Made by a program: the position numbers and the translations under genes
Assembly: GCF_950101795.1 (NCBI RefSeq)
Contig: NZ_CATNLZ010000037.1
Span: forward strand, 219,150 to 283,149
Reading direction: 5' to 3'
DNA length: 64,000 bases
Source: Nocardioides sp. T2.26MG-1
Lineage (GTDB): Bacteria > Actinomycetota > Actinomycetes > Propionibacteriales > Nocardioidaceae
The notes under the pieces: generated by a model
What the model was told of the DNA's origin: nothing
Database searches by the model: none
What the model saw: the letters and a program-made list of their open reading frames with translations, nothing else
Part shown: positions 44,763-54,526 of the stretch, piece after piece
Numbering within the stretch: position 1 is the first letter of the stretch
Layout of the letters: each line of letters starts with the position of its first letter

Positions 44763-45488
44763 ATGCCATGGACCGCCGATCTTCGTCGGTCCGTGCGCCT
44801 CTTCTCGGACTTCCGGGTCGAGCAGAGCGACCCCGCGCGCTTCTACTCAGCGTTGGCCGAGGACTCGGTGGGGCAGCTCTCGGGCTACCGGGACCTCGCC
44901 GGCACGACCGTCCTGGACGTGGGCGGCGGACCCGGGTACTTCCGCGACGCGTTCCGCCGGGCCGGAGCGACGTACTGGGCCCTGGACGCCGACGTCGGCG
45001 AGCTCTCGGGGACCGGCGAGATCGCCGGGGGCACCGTGGTCGGCGACGGCATGAACCTGCCGTTCCGCGACGGCTCGGTCGACGTCTGCTACTCCTCGAA
45101 CGTCCTCGAGCACGTGCCGCGCCCGTGGGACATGGCGGAGGAGATGCTGCGGGTGACCCGGTCAGGGGGCGTCGTCTTCATCTCCTACACGCTGTGGTGG
45201 GGGCCGTGGGGCGGTCACGAGACCTCCCCGTGGCACTACCTCGGCGGGGCGCGTGCTCGTCGTCGCTACCACAGGCGGCACGGTCACGAGCCGAAGAACA
45301 AGTACGGCGAGTCGCTGTTCCGCGTCACCATGCGTGACGGGGTGGCCTGGACGCGGCGCCAGCAGGCGGGCGAGGTGCTCGCGGTGATCCCGCGCTACAA
45401 CCCCCGGTGGAGCTACTGGATGTCCCGGGTCCCGGTCCTCCGAGAGGTGGTGACGTGGAACCTCGTCATCGTGCTCCGCAAGAGATGA
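44763..45488 (+). CDS. SAM-dependent methyltransferase (class I)
   Basis: This 241-residue protein has the SAM-binding motif TTVLDVGGGPGYFRDAF, an acidic LDADVGEL after the second strand, and the motif VDVCYSSNVLEHVPRPWDM. These match small-molecule or sugar methyltransferases (Methyltransf_11-like). The C-terminus (RWSYWMSRVPVLREVV) may be membrane-associated. It precedes the AftD-like gene by 7 bases, so an operon of methyltransferase plus arabinosyltransferase is likely; it may cap a glycan or modify a precursor. Confidence 0.85.
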   Translation: MPWTADLRRSVRLFSDFRVEQSDPARFYSALAEDSVGQLSGYRDLAGTTVLDVGGGPGYFRDAFRRAGATYWALDADVGELSGTGEIAGGTVVGDGMNLPFRDGSVDVCYSSNVLEHVPRPWDMAEEMLRVTRSGGVVFISYTLWWGPWGGHETSPWHYLGGARARRRYHRRHGHEPKNKYGESLFRVTMRDGVAWTRRQQAGEVLAVIPRYNPRWSYWMSRVPVLREVVTWNLVIVLRKR

Positions 45489-45495
45489 GGGCACC

Positions 45496-48400
45496 GTGAG
45501 CCGGTTCCGCGATGCCGAGACCTCAGTCAACTGGCTGCGGCTGGTAGCGGGCTGCGCCGTGCTAGTCGGCCTCGCCTTCGTGCAGGACCCCGGCTACCTC
45601 GTCGCAGACACGAAGTTCGATCTCGCGGTTGCTCCCGCCGAGTTCTTGTCCCGGGCCCTGCACCTGTGGGACCCCGAGGGCGCGTTCGGGCAACTGCAGA
45701 ACCAGGCCTACGGCTATCTCTGGCCGATGGGACCGTTCTTCCTCGTCGGCTGGATCGTCGCCCTTCCCGGATGGGTGGTGCAGCGACTCTGGATGGGGCT
45801 GGTGCTGTCGGTGGCCTTCACCGGCATGGCGCGCCTGTGCCGGGTGATGGGCGTGCGCACTGACTTCGCCTGTCTCCTTGCCGGGATGGCGTTCGCGCTC
45901 TCCCCCCGGATGCTGACGACCTTGGGACCGATCTCGATCGAGACGTGGCCCAGTGCGCTCGCGCCATGGGTGCTGCTGCCACTGGTCACCGGCTCGCGGA
46001 GCGGTTCGCCGCGCCGCGCGGCCGCCCTGTCAGCGTTCGCGGTGGCGATGGTCGGGGGTGTGAACGCGGCGGCGACGTTCGCGGTGATCCCCCTGGGGGT
46101 GGTCTGGCTGCTCACCCGAACAGGTGGCCGCCGGCGGCGCTCGCTGATGCTGTGGTGGCCGGTGTTCACGCTGTTCGGCACCCTGTGGTGGCTGGTACCC
46201 CTTTTCGTGATGGGCTCCTACAGCCCTCCGTTCCTCGACTTCATCGAGACCACCGCGGTCACCACGTTCCCGACGACGGTCTTCGACGCACTGCGCGGCA
46301 CGTCCGACTGGGTGCCCTACGTCGACCCTGGCTCCCGGGCGGGCAACGACCTGATCACGACGTCCTTCATCGCGCTCGACAGCGCGATGGTGCTGTTCCT
46401 CGGCTTCCTGGGCCTGGTCGACCGACGCACGCATGAGCGAGCGTTCCTCACGTTTGGCCTCCTGGTCGGGCTCCTGATGGTGACCATGGGGCACCACGGC
46501 AGCGTCCAGGGCTGGTTCCAGCCCGATATCCAGAGTGCGCTCGACGGTGTCCTGGCGCCCCTGCGCAACGTCCACAAGTTCGATCCGGTGCTGCGGATCC
46601 CGCTGGTCGTCGGGCTGGCCTTCGTGGTCGACCGTGCGGTTTCGTCGGCGTCGAGCGCCCCGCGGGGCCGGCCTGACGGCACCCAGGCACCGGCGCTGGA
46701 CACGCTGCTCGCCCGCGTCAACCGGACCGCTCTCTGCCTGGTCGCCGTGGTCGTGGTGGCCGGCGCGGCAACCCCGGCGGTCGCGGGCCGGATCGCCCCG
46801 AGTGGTCCGACCCTGTCGGTCCCGGCCTACTGGCGGGACACCGCCACCTGGCTGGCAGCGCACGGAGGAGAGCCCGGGGCCGGCACCGCACTGCTGGCGC
46901 CGGGCGCGCCGTTCGGTGAGTACCTGTGGGGCTCGCCCCGCGACGAGCCGCTGCAGTGGCTCGCGGACTCGCCGTGGGCCGTGCGCAACGCCATCCCACT
47001 GACGCCTCCCGGCAACATCAGGATGCTCGACGAGGTGGAGACGGCCCTGAGCCAGGGCCGCGGATCCGCGGGACTGACCACCTTCCTTCGGCGCGCTGGG
47101 GTCAGGTACGTCGTGGTCCGCAACGACCTCGAGCCAGCGGATGATGTTCCGGACCCCGTGCTCGTGCACCAGGCCCTCGGTTCTTCGCCGGGACTGAGCC
47201 GGGTCGCGACGTTCGGCCCCGACGTCGGGGGCGGAGGGAGCACCCGGCTTGGAGGTCAGCGCATCCTCGTCGACCATGGCTGGCGGTCGACCTACCCGGC
47301 GGTCGAGGTGTTCGAGGTCGAGGACGCCGCCGCCGCGGTCAGCGTGAGCACGACCCCGGTGGTGGTCGGGGGGCCCGAGGACCTGCTCGACCTCGCGGAC
47401 CTCGGCGTCCTGACGGACGAGCCGACGGTCCTCGGTGTGGACGCCGACCCAAGCCAGGCGCCGGACGGCGACATCGTGCTCACCGACGGGCTCCGAGAGC
47501 GGGAGCGGTTCTTCGGTCGCGTCCACGACGGCTACTCACCGGTGCTGACGCCGGGTGATGTACGCCGGTCCGGGAACCCGACCCGCGACTACCTGGTGTC
47601 CGACGATGACCGCTGGTCGACGACCGTCCGCCTCGACGGCGCCGCCTCGCTCGCGGCGTCGTCGTCGGAGTCCGACTCGACCGCAATCGGCGGCGCGCGC
47701 CGCGGCCGGCTCCCGTATGCGGCGGTGGACGCCTCCGTCGACACCGCCTGGCGCTCGGCGCCAGGCTCCGCCGAGCCCGCCTGGTGGCGGCTCGGCCTGA
47801 CGTCGGCGGTGAGCCCTGGGCGGGTGGAGCTGACCGGCGGGCTCGGCAACCCGGACAACCTCGCCGTGGTGGTCACCACCGAGAGCGGCAGCAGCGAGCC
47901 AGTGCGGCTCGGGGAGGGCGTGACCCGCACCGTGGCTCTGCCGGCGGGGCGCACCTCCTGGCTGCGGGTCGAGGTGGTCGGCGACGACCTCCGACAGCTC
48001 TCCTTGGCCGACGTGCAGGTCCCCGGCGTGCACGTGCAGCGCTCGCTCGTGCTCCCCGTGCTCCCCGAGGCGTGGGGCGACCCGCACACCATCACGCTTC
48101 GCTCAGACCTGGATGCGCGCACCGGCTGTGTGGCAGTCGAGGGTGACGTCCGCTGTGCACCGGACAAGGCCGGGGACGGCGAGGAGGACGCGGGCATGGC
48201 AAGGGTCGTGACACTCGCGCGTCCGGCGACGTACGACGCCCGCATCCGCGTGGTTCCTCGCGCGAGTGCGGCACTGGACCGCTTGGTTCTCATCGATCAG
48301 CCCGTCGAGGTCTCCGCATCGACGGTGCTCGCGCCCAAGGATCCGCGGGATTGGCCGGTGGCGGCCATCGACGGCGACCGGGGTACCAGCTGGCTATCCG

Positions 48401-49629
48401 ACCCCGACGACCCGTCGCCCACCTTGCGGCTGAGCTGGCTAGGCGTGCGCTCGGTCGACGGCCTGGCACTGCGTGTGGACCGGGAGGCCGACGGCCGGCG
48501 GCCGGTCAGCCTGCGCCTCACCTGGCCTGGTGGCTCCCGCACCGTCGACCTCGACTCCGGTCGGGCGAGCTTCCGCACCATCCGCACCGACCAGCTCACG
48601 GTCACGGTGGTCGCCACGCGGTCGGGGTACTCCGTCGGTCCGGACGGCCAGCCGTCCGGGGTGGGGGTCGCCGTCTCGGAGCTCCGGCTCCGGGGTGTGC
48701 CCTACCTGCCGCTGCGGCTTTCCCTCGACCCGGTCCGCTATCCGTGTGGGTCCGGCCCGGACGTCGAGGTCGACGGGTCGACACGGCAGAGCCGCGTTGT
48801 CGCAGCGCCGTTCGCCGTGGCGCAAGGCGATGTCGTTCCCGCCGAGCTCTGCGGCGGGCAGAGCGTCGCCCTGCCCTCAGGCGAGGCGACCGTGTCAGCA
48901 ACTGCGTCGGATGCCTTCCGGCTCTCCAGCATCGTGCTGGGACCGGATCTGCCGCCCGCAACGGTGACGCCGGCGCCGGTGACGGTGCAGGGCCCGGTCG
49001 ACCGGGACTATGTTCCTGCCCCTGGATCGGGCGTGCTCGCGGCGCGCAGCAACATCAACGACGGCTGGGAGGCCGATCAGGGCGGTCAGGACTTGGCGCC
49101 GGTGCGGATCGACGGATGGGAACAAGGCTGGCGGCTCCAGGGTGATGCACGTGTGAAAGCGTCGTTCGCACCGGACCGGCCCTACCGGTTCGGTCTGCTC
49201 GCCGGCGGGGTCGCGCTGGTCGGGCTGCTGCTCGCCGTTGCGCTCGTCGGTCGTCGGTCCCGCCGGTCCCTGCCAGATGAGCTCGGTGCACGCCCTCTGT
49301 CGCCGCTGCTGGCGGGCCCGATCGCCGTGGCCGTCCTGGGCCTCGTCGCCGGGTGGATGGGCGTGGTGATCGCTGCCGTGGCCGCACCCGTGGCCGCCCT
49401 ACTCGTGCGCCGCACCCCTGACCTCGGTCCCGGGCTGCTCGCTGCGCCCTGCCTGATCGCCGGAGCGGCCTATGCACTGCGTCCCTGGGGGGACGAGTGG
49501 GCCGGCAACGACGCCTGGCTGCACTACCTCCTGCTGGTCCCGGTGGTGTCGGCGCTGGCCTGCGTGCCCTGGCGACGGCCGAGGGGCAGGGTCTTCAGGC
49601 GCAGAGCCGGCCGCTCGATGAGCCGGTAG
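45496..49629 (+). CDS. alpha-(1->3)-arabinofuranosyltransferase family protein (AftD-like)
   Basis: This 1377-residue protein has an N-terminal GT-C membrane domain of about 11 helices (residues 10-430), starting with the family-typical DTKFDLAVAPAEFLSRALHL, then WDPEGAFGQLQNQAYGYLWP. A large extracytoplasmic part follows with discoidin-like carbohydrate-binding repeats (AAVDASVDTAWRSAPGSAEP and AAIDGDRGTSWLSDPD), and two or three closing helices. AftD adds branching arabinofuranose to arabinan in mycobacteria. Nocardioides-type bacteria lack mycolic acid envelopes, so the acceptor here is probably another surface glycan. Its last 106 bases overlap the acyltransferase gene on the opposite strand. 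Confidence 0.88.
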   Translation: MSRFRDAETSVNWLRLVAGCAVLVGLAFVQDPGYLVADTKFDLAVAPAEFLSRALHLWDPEGAFGQLQNQAYGYLWPMGPFFLVGWIVALPGWVVQRLWMGLVLSVAFTGMARLCRVMGVRTDFACLLAGMAFALSPRMLTTLGPISIETWPSALAPWVLLPLVTGSRSGSPRRAAALSAFAVAMVGGVNAAATFAVIPLGVVWLLTRTGGRRRRSLMLWWPVFTLFGTLWWLVPLFVMGSYSPPFLDFIETTAVTTFPTTVFDALRGTSDWVPYVDPGSRAGNDLITTSFIALDSAMVLFLGFLGLVDRRTHERAFLTFGLLVGLLMVTMGHHGSVQGWFQPDIQSALDGVLAPLRNVHKFDPVLRIPLVVGLAFVVDRAVSSASSAPRGRPDGTQAPALDTLLARVNRTALCLVAVVVVAGAATPAVAGRIAPSGPTLSVPAYWRDTATWLAAHGGEPGAGTALLAPGAPFGEYLWGSPRDEPLQWLADSPWAVRNAIPLTPPGNIRMLDEVETALSQGRGSAGLTTFLRRAGVRYVVVRNDLEPADDVPDPVLVHQALGSSPGLSRVATFGPDVGGGGSTRLGGQRILVDHGWRSTYPAVEVFEVEDAAAAVSVSTTPVVVGGPEDLLDLADLGVLTDEPTVLGVDADPSQAPDGDIVLTDGLRERERFFGRVHDGYSPVLTPGDVRRSGNPTRDYLVSDDDRWSTTVRLDGAASLAASSSESDSTAIGGARRGRLPYAAVDASVDTAWRSAPGSAEPAWWRLGLTSAVSPGRVELTGGLGNPDNLAVVVTTESGSSEPVRLGEGVTRTVALPAGRTSWLRVEVVGDDLRQLSLADVQVPGVHVQRSLVLPVLPEAWGDPHTITLRSDLDARTGCVAVEGDVRCAPDKAGDGEEDAGMARVVTLARPATYDARIRVVPRASAALDRLVLIDQPVEVSASTVLAPKDPRDWPVAAIDGDRGTSWLSDPDDPSPTLRLSWLGVRSVDGLALRVDREADGRRPVSLRLTWPGGSRTVDLDSGRASFRTIRTDQLTVTVVATRSGYSVGPDGQPSGVGVAVSELRLRGVPYLPLRLSLDPVRYPCGSGPDVEVDGSTRQSRVVAAPFAVAQGDVVPAELCGGQSVALPSGEATVSATASDAFRLSSIVLGPDLPPATVTPAPVTVQGPVDRDYVPAPGSGVLAARSNINDGWEADQGGQDLAPVRIDGWEQGWRLQGDARVKASFAPDRPYRFGLLAGGVALVGLLLAVALVGRRSRRSLPDELGARPLSPLLAGPIAVAVLGLVAGWMGVVIAAVAAPVAALLVRRTPDLGPGLLAAPCLIAGAAYALRPWGDEWAGNDAWLHYLLLVPVVSALACVPWRRPRGRVFRRRAGRSMSR

Positions 49630-50780
49630 GTGAGGTCGGCGACCACCAGGCTCGCTACGAGCGTCAGGGCCCAGAGCTCGAGCGCGTGGCCACCGAAGAG
49701 CGGCCAGCCGGTCGCCCACATGACCAGTTGGATCACCGACATGTGCAGACTGAACACGCTGTAGGAGATCCAGCCGAGGCGTCGCAGCGAGACGTGCCCG
49801 AACACCCGTTGGTAACGTCCTCCCTCGACCGAGAAGGCGCCCGATGCCACCAGGAGCCCTCCGATGCCGGCGTACAGCAGGTTCTTGGTCAGCGACTGCG
49901 CGGACGTGAGCGGTGCCAGCACGCTTGGACCAGCGAGTGGCGTCGCGGCCACCAGGAACAGCCCTAGTGCGATGGTCCAGCACACGCCGGGCTGTCGGCC
50001 CACCCCCACGATCATCGCCACGATCCGCCCCCCGGGCCGTGTCCCACGCTCCGCGTCGGCGTGCAGCAGGCTGACGAGGGCGAGCCCGATGCCGATGGCG
50101 AACCAGATCAGGTATGTCGGGAGCCACTGCAACGGTGAGGCCTCGGTGTGGTGGGCGACCCGGCCCGCGCCGTCGAGATGCCACCACACCGAGACCGCCG
50201 AGAGCACGACGAGCACCGCAGTCACCCGTGCTGGACGCAGCCGACGTCGGCCGATGGCTAGGAGCATCAGGGCGGGCAGCGCCACGTAGAAGGTCACCTC
50301 GACCGCAAGGCTCCACATGTGGGTGAGCCCGTAGGGCAGGGTCGGGTCGACGAACGTGTTGAGCATCGCGAGGGTCGTGAGCCACTGGCCCGCCCCCAGA
50401 TCGGCGTTCTCGTGGATGAAGGTGAGCGCGACCAAGACGGCCAGGACGTAGACCGGCGCGATCCGCAGGAACCTCTTCCAGAGGTACTGGCCGGTGGAGG
50501 GCCGCCGCTCACCGCGCAGACCGCGGTCCAGGAACGGTCGGGAGAGCAGGAAGCCCGAGAGTACGAAGAAGATCGCGACGCCGACGTCGAGACGGGCCAA
50601 CATCGTGCCCCATGTTCCGTGCGTGACGTAAGCCCCGGACTGGAACGACGTGTGGGTGGTGAGCACACCGAGCGCCCCGACCGCCCGGAGAGTGTCGAGG
50701 ACGACGTACTGACCCGACGTGGCCGGGGGAGGCGGGACGATGTCCGCTCCGAGCGAGGGTGCACGGGAAGGCGAGGTCAC
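49524..50780 (-). CDS. acyltransferase 3 family protein (OafA/YrhL type)
   Basis: This 418-residue membrane protein has about 10 helices. VVLDTLRAVGALGVLTTHTS contains the His that the family uses to transfer acyl groups to sugars. GVAIFFVLSGFLLSRPFLDR and WSLAVEVTFYVALPAL are family landmarks. I chose GTG 50780, which overlaps the stop of the upstream GT-C gene (GTGA coupling); an in-frame start 48 bases upstream is less likely. It probably O-acylates a surface glycan. Its 3' end is antisense to the AftD-like gene. Confidence 0.88.
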   Translation of the reverse strand: MTSPSRAPSLGADIVPPPPATSGQYVVLDTLRAVGALGVLTTHTSFQSGAYVTHGTWGTMLARLDVGVAIFFVLSGFLLSRPFLDRGLRGERRPSTGQYLWKRFLRIAPVYVLAVLVALTFIHENADLGAGQWLTTLAMLNTFVDPTLPYGLTHMWSLAVEVTFYVALPALMLLAIGRRRLRPARVTAVLVVLSAVSVWWHLDGAGRVAHHTEASPLQWLPTYLIWFAIGIGLALVSLLHADAERGTRPGGRIVAMIVGVGRQPGVCWTIALGLFLVAATPLAGPSVLAPLTSAQSLTKNLLYAGIGGLLVASGAFSVEGGRYQRVFGHVSLRRLGWISYSVFSLHMSVIQLVMWATGWPLFGGHALELWALTLVASLVVADLTYRLIERPALRLKTLPLGRRQGTQASADTTGTSRR

Positions 50781-52594
50781 AGGGGCCCCGCCGGCTTCGG
50801 CTGGCCCACTGTCACCGTGTCCACGCACACGGTCGTCCCGGGGGAGAGCCCCCCGACGTCGACCGCATCGAAGGAGCTGTCGACATGGAGGAAGACAGTG
50901 TTGAGCCCGCGCGTCACTCCGACCTCCTGCTCCTCATCCCCGACGCGCACCCTCATGACGTCGTCGGCTGAGGCCAGGTAGTCGACTTGGATCCACCACC
51001 CGAAGTCAAAGACCCGGTGGTCGAGTGGGATCGAGACGATCGGGCTGCGCACACGCCAGCCGCACCCTGGTAGGTCGCCGGCGAGACTCTCGACCGTCGG
51101 CTCGACCACTGCGCGGAACGGCATTCCGCCGTCGTCGAGCACCACCAGGGTCGGGGTTGAAGTGGGAAAGCTGACGTTGTCCGCGAGCAGGGGGAGCAGC
51201 CGGGAGGTCGTGTTGAGGGGCGCCGAGAGCGGCGGCATCACAGTGGCCGGCACGACCTGGTCGGCAAGATCCAGCTCACCTTGGCCGTGGAGACCATCGA
51301 TTGCGGTGTGCACGTAGTCCGCCCCAGGGTTCTCGTCGGCCCACACGTTGGAGTACTGGGTCGAGCTCACGAGCCCGGACCCACAGAGCAGAGCGGTGAG
51401 AACGACGACGGCGAGGGGAGGCGGCTGGAGCAGCAGCAGCGGTCGCTGCCGAGGCTCACTCGACTCGACAGCTCCCGTCAGCGGCATCGTTGCGAGTCCG
51501 ATGCAAAGGACGCTCACAGCCGCGACATCGCTGATGTAGCGGTACTCCAGGCCGCCGTACCCTCCGGTGATCGGCGCGCGGCTGACCAGGAGCAGGACGT
51601 AGGCGACGGCGAGATAGGCCCCGAGCAGCACCCACGCCCGTAGTGAGCGACGTCGCCGCAGGGCGATGCCGACAACACCGAGCGCGATGACGACCCAGGC
51701 GACATGGACGAGCGCGCCCGGCGGGTCGGCTACCGCCGCCGGGGGGTTCGACGCATCCCAGCGCCACGGTCCGCCGACCAAGCCTGTCGGGAACGACGTG
51801 AGGAGCATGGTGTCGGCGAGGTCGGAGGCGACCCGGACGGTCGGCTGCGCGAACACCGACGGCACCTCGACGAGGTAGTAGGCCACGAACGCGCCACCGG
51901 CGACCACAGCGGCGAGCGCAGCAAGCCAGTACCGACGCACCGCCTCGGTCACCCGCTGGCGAGGTCCTCCGGTGGAGAAGTAGGCGAGCACGATGAAGGC
52001 CATCACGCCGAGGACGAGGACCGCCTTGACGTAGGCGAGGAACTCGATCCCGACGATCGCAAGACTCAGCGCCAAGGGGCCGGGACGGGGGTCGCGGAGG
52101 TAGTGAACCCAAACGGCCACTGCAGTGAACAGCACCGCCTGCAGCGGGAGCTGGTTGAGCGACGCCGCCCACCACATCACGCCCGGCATGCTCAGAGCGC
52201 TCGTCAGGTAGAGCGCCAAAGGCGCCAAGGCCCCCCATCGCGGTCCGAACAGCGTCACGAGCATCCACAGGCATGCCGAACTGGCCAACGCCTGGACGAC
52301 CAACGTCAGGGACGCCGCGGCTACCCAGTCGACGTGGCCAGAGCGTGCGACTGTCCAGGCAATGGCACGTCCGAACGGCATGAACTGGCTGTCAAAGGGT
52401 TGCAGCACGTAGTCGAGCGAGAAGGACGATCCAGTCGCTGCGTCCAGGAGGCGGTAGTCGTCGGCATAGAACCACGACCGGAAGAGCTGCCACGCCCTCA
52501 GTCCGAGCTGCAGGGCCACGAGGAGCGCGCCCGTCGCGACCACCATCTGTCCCTGCTGCGCATCGTGATGGTGCTGGAACGAGGAGCGGGGCAC
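50777..52594 (-). CDS. GT-C-like membrane protein with C-terminal extracellular domain
   Basis: This 605-residue protein has about 10 helices. The first periplasmic loop contains SWFYADDYRLLD, an acidic pair where GT-C enzymes place catalytic acids. A soluble C-terminal domain of about 170 residues follows (IDGLHGQGELDLADQVVP, then STPTLVVLDDGGMPFRAV). Polyprenyl-phosphate sugar transfer is plausible by architecture; the sugar is unknown. It starts at GTG with TAGTCC just upstream, and is coupled to the acyltransferase by a 4-base overlap. An ATG at 52546 is an alternative start. Confidence 0.7.
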   Translation of the reverse strand: MPRSSFQHHHDAQQGQMVVATGALLVALQLGLRAWQLFRSWFYADDYRLLDAATGSSFSLDYVLQPFDSQFMPFGRAIAWTVARSGHVDWVAAASLTLVVQALASSACLWMLVTLFGPRWGALAPLALYLTSALSMPGVMWWAASLNQLPLQAVLFTAVAVWVHYLRDPRPGPLALSLAIVGIEFLAYVKAVLVLGVMAFIVLAYFSTGGPRQRVTEAVRRYWLAALAAVVAGGAFVAYYLVEVPSVFAQPTVRVASDLADTMLLTSFPTGLVGGPWRWDASNPPAAVADPPGALVHVAWVVIALGVVGIALRRRRSLRAWVLLGAYLAVAYVLLLVSRAPITGGYGGLEYRYISDVAAVSVLCIGLATMPLTGAVESSEPRQRPLLLLQPPPLAVVVLTALLCGSGLVSSTQYSNVWADENPGADYVHTAIDGLHGQGELDLADQVVPATVMPPLSAPLNTTSRLLPLLADNVSFPTSTPTLVVLDDGGMPFRAVVEPTVESLAGDLPGCGWRVRSPIVSIPLDHRVFDFGWWIQVDYLASADDVMRVRVGDEEQEVGVTRGLNTVFLHVDSSFDAVDVGGLSPGTTVCVDTVTVGQPKPAGPL

Positions 52595-52736
52595 GGCAGG
52601 ACTATCCCACAGGGGAGGCCCACCGTCGGAGCGCGATGAGCTCGCACAACTTCACCCCACAAGTGTGACGGACGTCGCATTTCTACCCGTGAGTACTGCT
52701 ACGGTGCACCGAATCGCAACATCCTTGGGAGGGGAC

Positions 52737-53672
52737 GTGAAGCGTAAGTGGTTCGGCCTGGTCATGCTCGGATTCGGGACCTTCCTGCTCGTGGCGGGTC
52801 TGCTGGCGACGGTGTGGGCTCCGGGCGTGGTCAAGAAGACGCCGTTGGACGTCAATCAGGTCACGCACCTGGACGGCACGGTGAGGAAGCTCGATCCGGC
52901 GACGAGTGAGTTCCCGTCCGAGCCGGTCCCGGTCAAGGTCGAGAGCATCACCAAGACCGACTCCAACGCCTCCGACGGCGACAACGCCAGCTGGGTGCAG
53001 ACGACGTGCGTGGTCATGGACATCGACAACGCACCCAACTGCGTGGAAGGTGACGACCCGCGCCTGGTCGACGCGAGCACCGACGTGTTCGCCACCGACC
53101 GGGTGTCCGGGCTCGCGGTGAACGACACCGACCACCTGCCGGCCGACGCCCAGGCGCACGACGGTCTGATGAACAAGTGGCCCTTCGACTCCGAGAAGAA
53201 GACCTACCCGATGTGGGACGGCACCGCCGGCCACGCCGTCGACGCGGTGTACGACCGCACCGAGACGCTGGCCGGCATCGAGTGCTACGTCTACGAGGTC
53301 ACGATCAGCGACGAGCCGATCGAGATCGCCGAGGGCATCGACGGCACCTACGACAACGAGATCGAGGTCTGGGTCGAGCCCAAGACCGGTGCGATCCAGC
53401 AGCAGACCCAGGACCAGCAGCGCTACCTCGACGACGGCACCCAGGTGCTGGACCTCAAGATCGGCTTCACCGAGGAGCAGATCCAGCAGTTCGCCGACGA
53501 CGCCCGGACCAACATCCGGATGCTCGACACGATCACACTGTGGGTGCCGGTCGTCGGCTTCGCCGGCGGGGCCCTGTGCGTGCTGGCCGGCCTGGCGCTG
53601 CTGCTCACCGCCCGCCGCCGGCGGGGCGACGACGTCGCCATCAAGCCCGCGATGGCGCGCGTCGCGACCTAA
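52737..53672 (+). CDS. DUF3068 (PorA-like) membrane protein
   Basis: This 311-residue protein has one N-terminal helix (WFGLVMLGFGTFLLVAGLLA), an extracellular domain of about 240 residues with two conserved stretches (GLMNKWPFDSEKKTYPMWDG and IEVWVEPKTGAIQQQTQD), and a C-terminal helix before a basic tail. This is the DUF3068 pattern in actinobacteria, described with envelope and porin-related loci. The GTG at 52737 has a GGGAGGGG ribosome binding site. Its stop overlaps that of the convergent methyltransferase. A role in surface assembly is an inference from its neighbours. Confidence 0.85.
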   Translation: MKRKWFGLVMLGFGTFLLVAGLLATVWAPGVVKKTPLDVNQVTHLDGTVRKLDPATSEFPSEPVPVKVESITKTDSNASDGDNASWVQTTCVVMDIDNAPNCVEGDDPRLVDASTDVFATDRVSGLAVNDTDHLPADAQAHDGLMNKWPFDSEKKTYPMWDGTAGHAVDAVYDRTETLAGIECYVYEVTISDEPIEIAEGIDGTYDNEIEVWVEPKTGAIQQQTQDQQRYLDDGTQVLDLKIGFTEEQIQQFADDARTNIRMLDTITLWVPVVGFAGGALCVLAGLALLLTARRRRGDDVAIKPAMARVAT

Positions 53673-54478
53673 CCGAGCCTGGCGCCGAAGATCGCGGTCC
53701 CGGGGGTGTAGCGCCCCCGGGTCGCGGACCAGCCGCCCCAGATCCGTTCGTGGTGCTCGGGCCACTCCGGCTCCAGCAGGTCGGTGATCACGAACCCGTG
53801 CCCGGCCAGCAGCGCGACCCAGTCGCCGAGCGTGCGGTGGTGCTCCACATAGGCCACCTCGCCCGTCGCGTCGTCGACCTCGACGTACGGCGTGCGGTCC
53901 CAGTAGGACTGGCTCGCCACCAGGCCGGCCTCGGTCGGGTCGTCGGGGAACATCCACCGGGTCGGGTGCGTGATCGAGAACGCGTAGCGCCCGCCGCGGC
54001 GCAGCACCCGCGCGGTCTCGCCGACGGCCTCGGCGATGTCGCTGACGAACTGCAGCGCGCCGAACGAGGAGAACACGACGTCGAAGGAGTCGTCGGCGAA
54101 CGGCAGCGCGGTGGCGGTGCCGACCACCGAGGGCACGGCGACGCCGGTGTCCTGGTCGATGCGCCGCGAGTGCTGGAGCTGGCGGAACGACAGGTCGAGC
54201 CCGTAGGCCCGCCCGCCCCGGCTGCGCACCCAACGGGAGCACTGACCGGCCCCGGACCCGACCTCGAGCACGTCGCGGCCCGCGACGTCGCCGAGCACCC
54301 CGGCCTGCTCCTCGGAGAACCCCTCGGGTCCCCAGACGAAGCCGATGTCGCCGAGGAACTCCCCGTGGGTGGACTGGTACTCGTCCGCGTAACGGTCCCA
54401 GTCCGGGCCGTTGGCCCGGCGGGACTCGTCCTCGGTGACGGGACGACGCTCGACCCGCACCGGAGGATGGTTCTCCAC
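53669..54478 (-). CDS. SAM-dependent methyltransferase (class I)
   Basis: This 269-residue enzyme has the SAM motif DVLEVGSGAGQCSRWV, LDLSFRQLQHSRRI, ALPFADDSFDVVFSSFGALQ and VLRRGGRYAFSITHP, a Methyltransf_11-type set. An N-terminal segment (WDRYADEYQSTHGEFLGD) and a C-terminal WGGWSATRGRYTPGT match actinobacterial homologues annotated as uncharacterised methyltransferases. The substrate is unknown. The GTG at 54478 lies 6 bases after TACGCT, giving a leaderless start; a longer upstream frame begins inside the rpsA promoter region and is less likely. Confidence 0.85.
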   Translation of the reverse strand: MENHPPVRVERRPVTEDESRRANGPDWDRYADEYQSTHGEFLGDIGFVWGPEGFSEEQAGVLGDVAGRDVLEVGSGAGQCSRWVRSRGGRAYGLDLSFRQLQHSRRIDQDTGVAVPSVVGTATALPFADDSFDVVFSSFGALQFVSDIAEAVGETARVLRRGGRYAFSITHPTRWMFPDDPTEAGLVASQSYWDRTPYVEVDDATGEVAYVEHHRTLGDWVALLAGHGFVITDLLEPEWPEHHERIWGGWSATRGRYTPGTAIFGARLG

Positions 54479-54484
54479 GCTCGG

Positions 54485-54490
54485 AGCGTA
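54485..54490 (-). promoter_or_regulatory. -10 hexamer of methyltransferase gene (leaderless)
   Basis: TACGCT on the minus strand lies 6 bases before the GTG at 54478. Confidence 0.45.
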
Positions 54491-54526
54491 ACCCGGCCGC
54501 CCCGGGGACCACCGACCGGTCGCGAG

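Noticed and set aside
50781..50828. Longer N-terminus for the acyltransferase
   Set aside because: It would overlap the upstream gene by 52 bases, whereas GTG 50780 gives the usual 4-base GTGA coupling seen elsewhere here.
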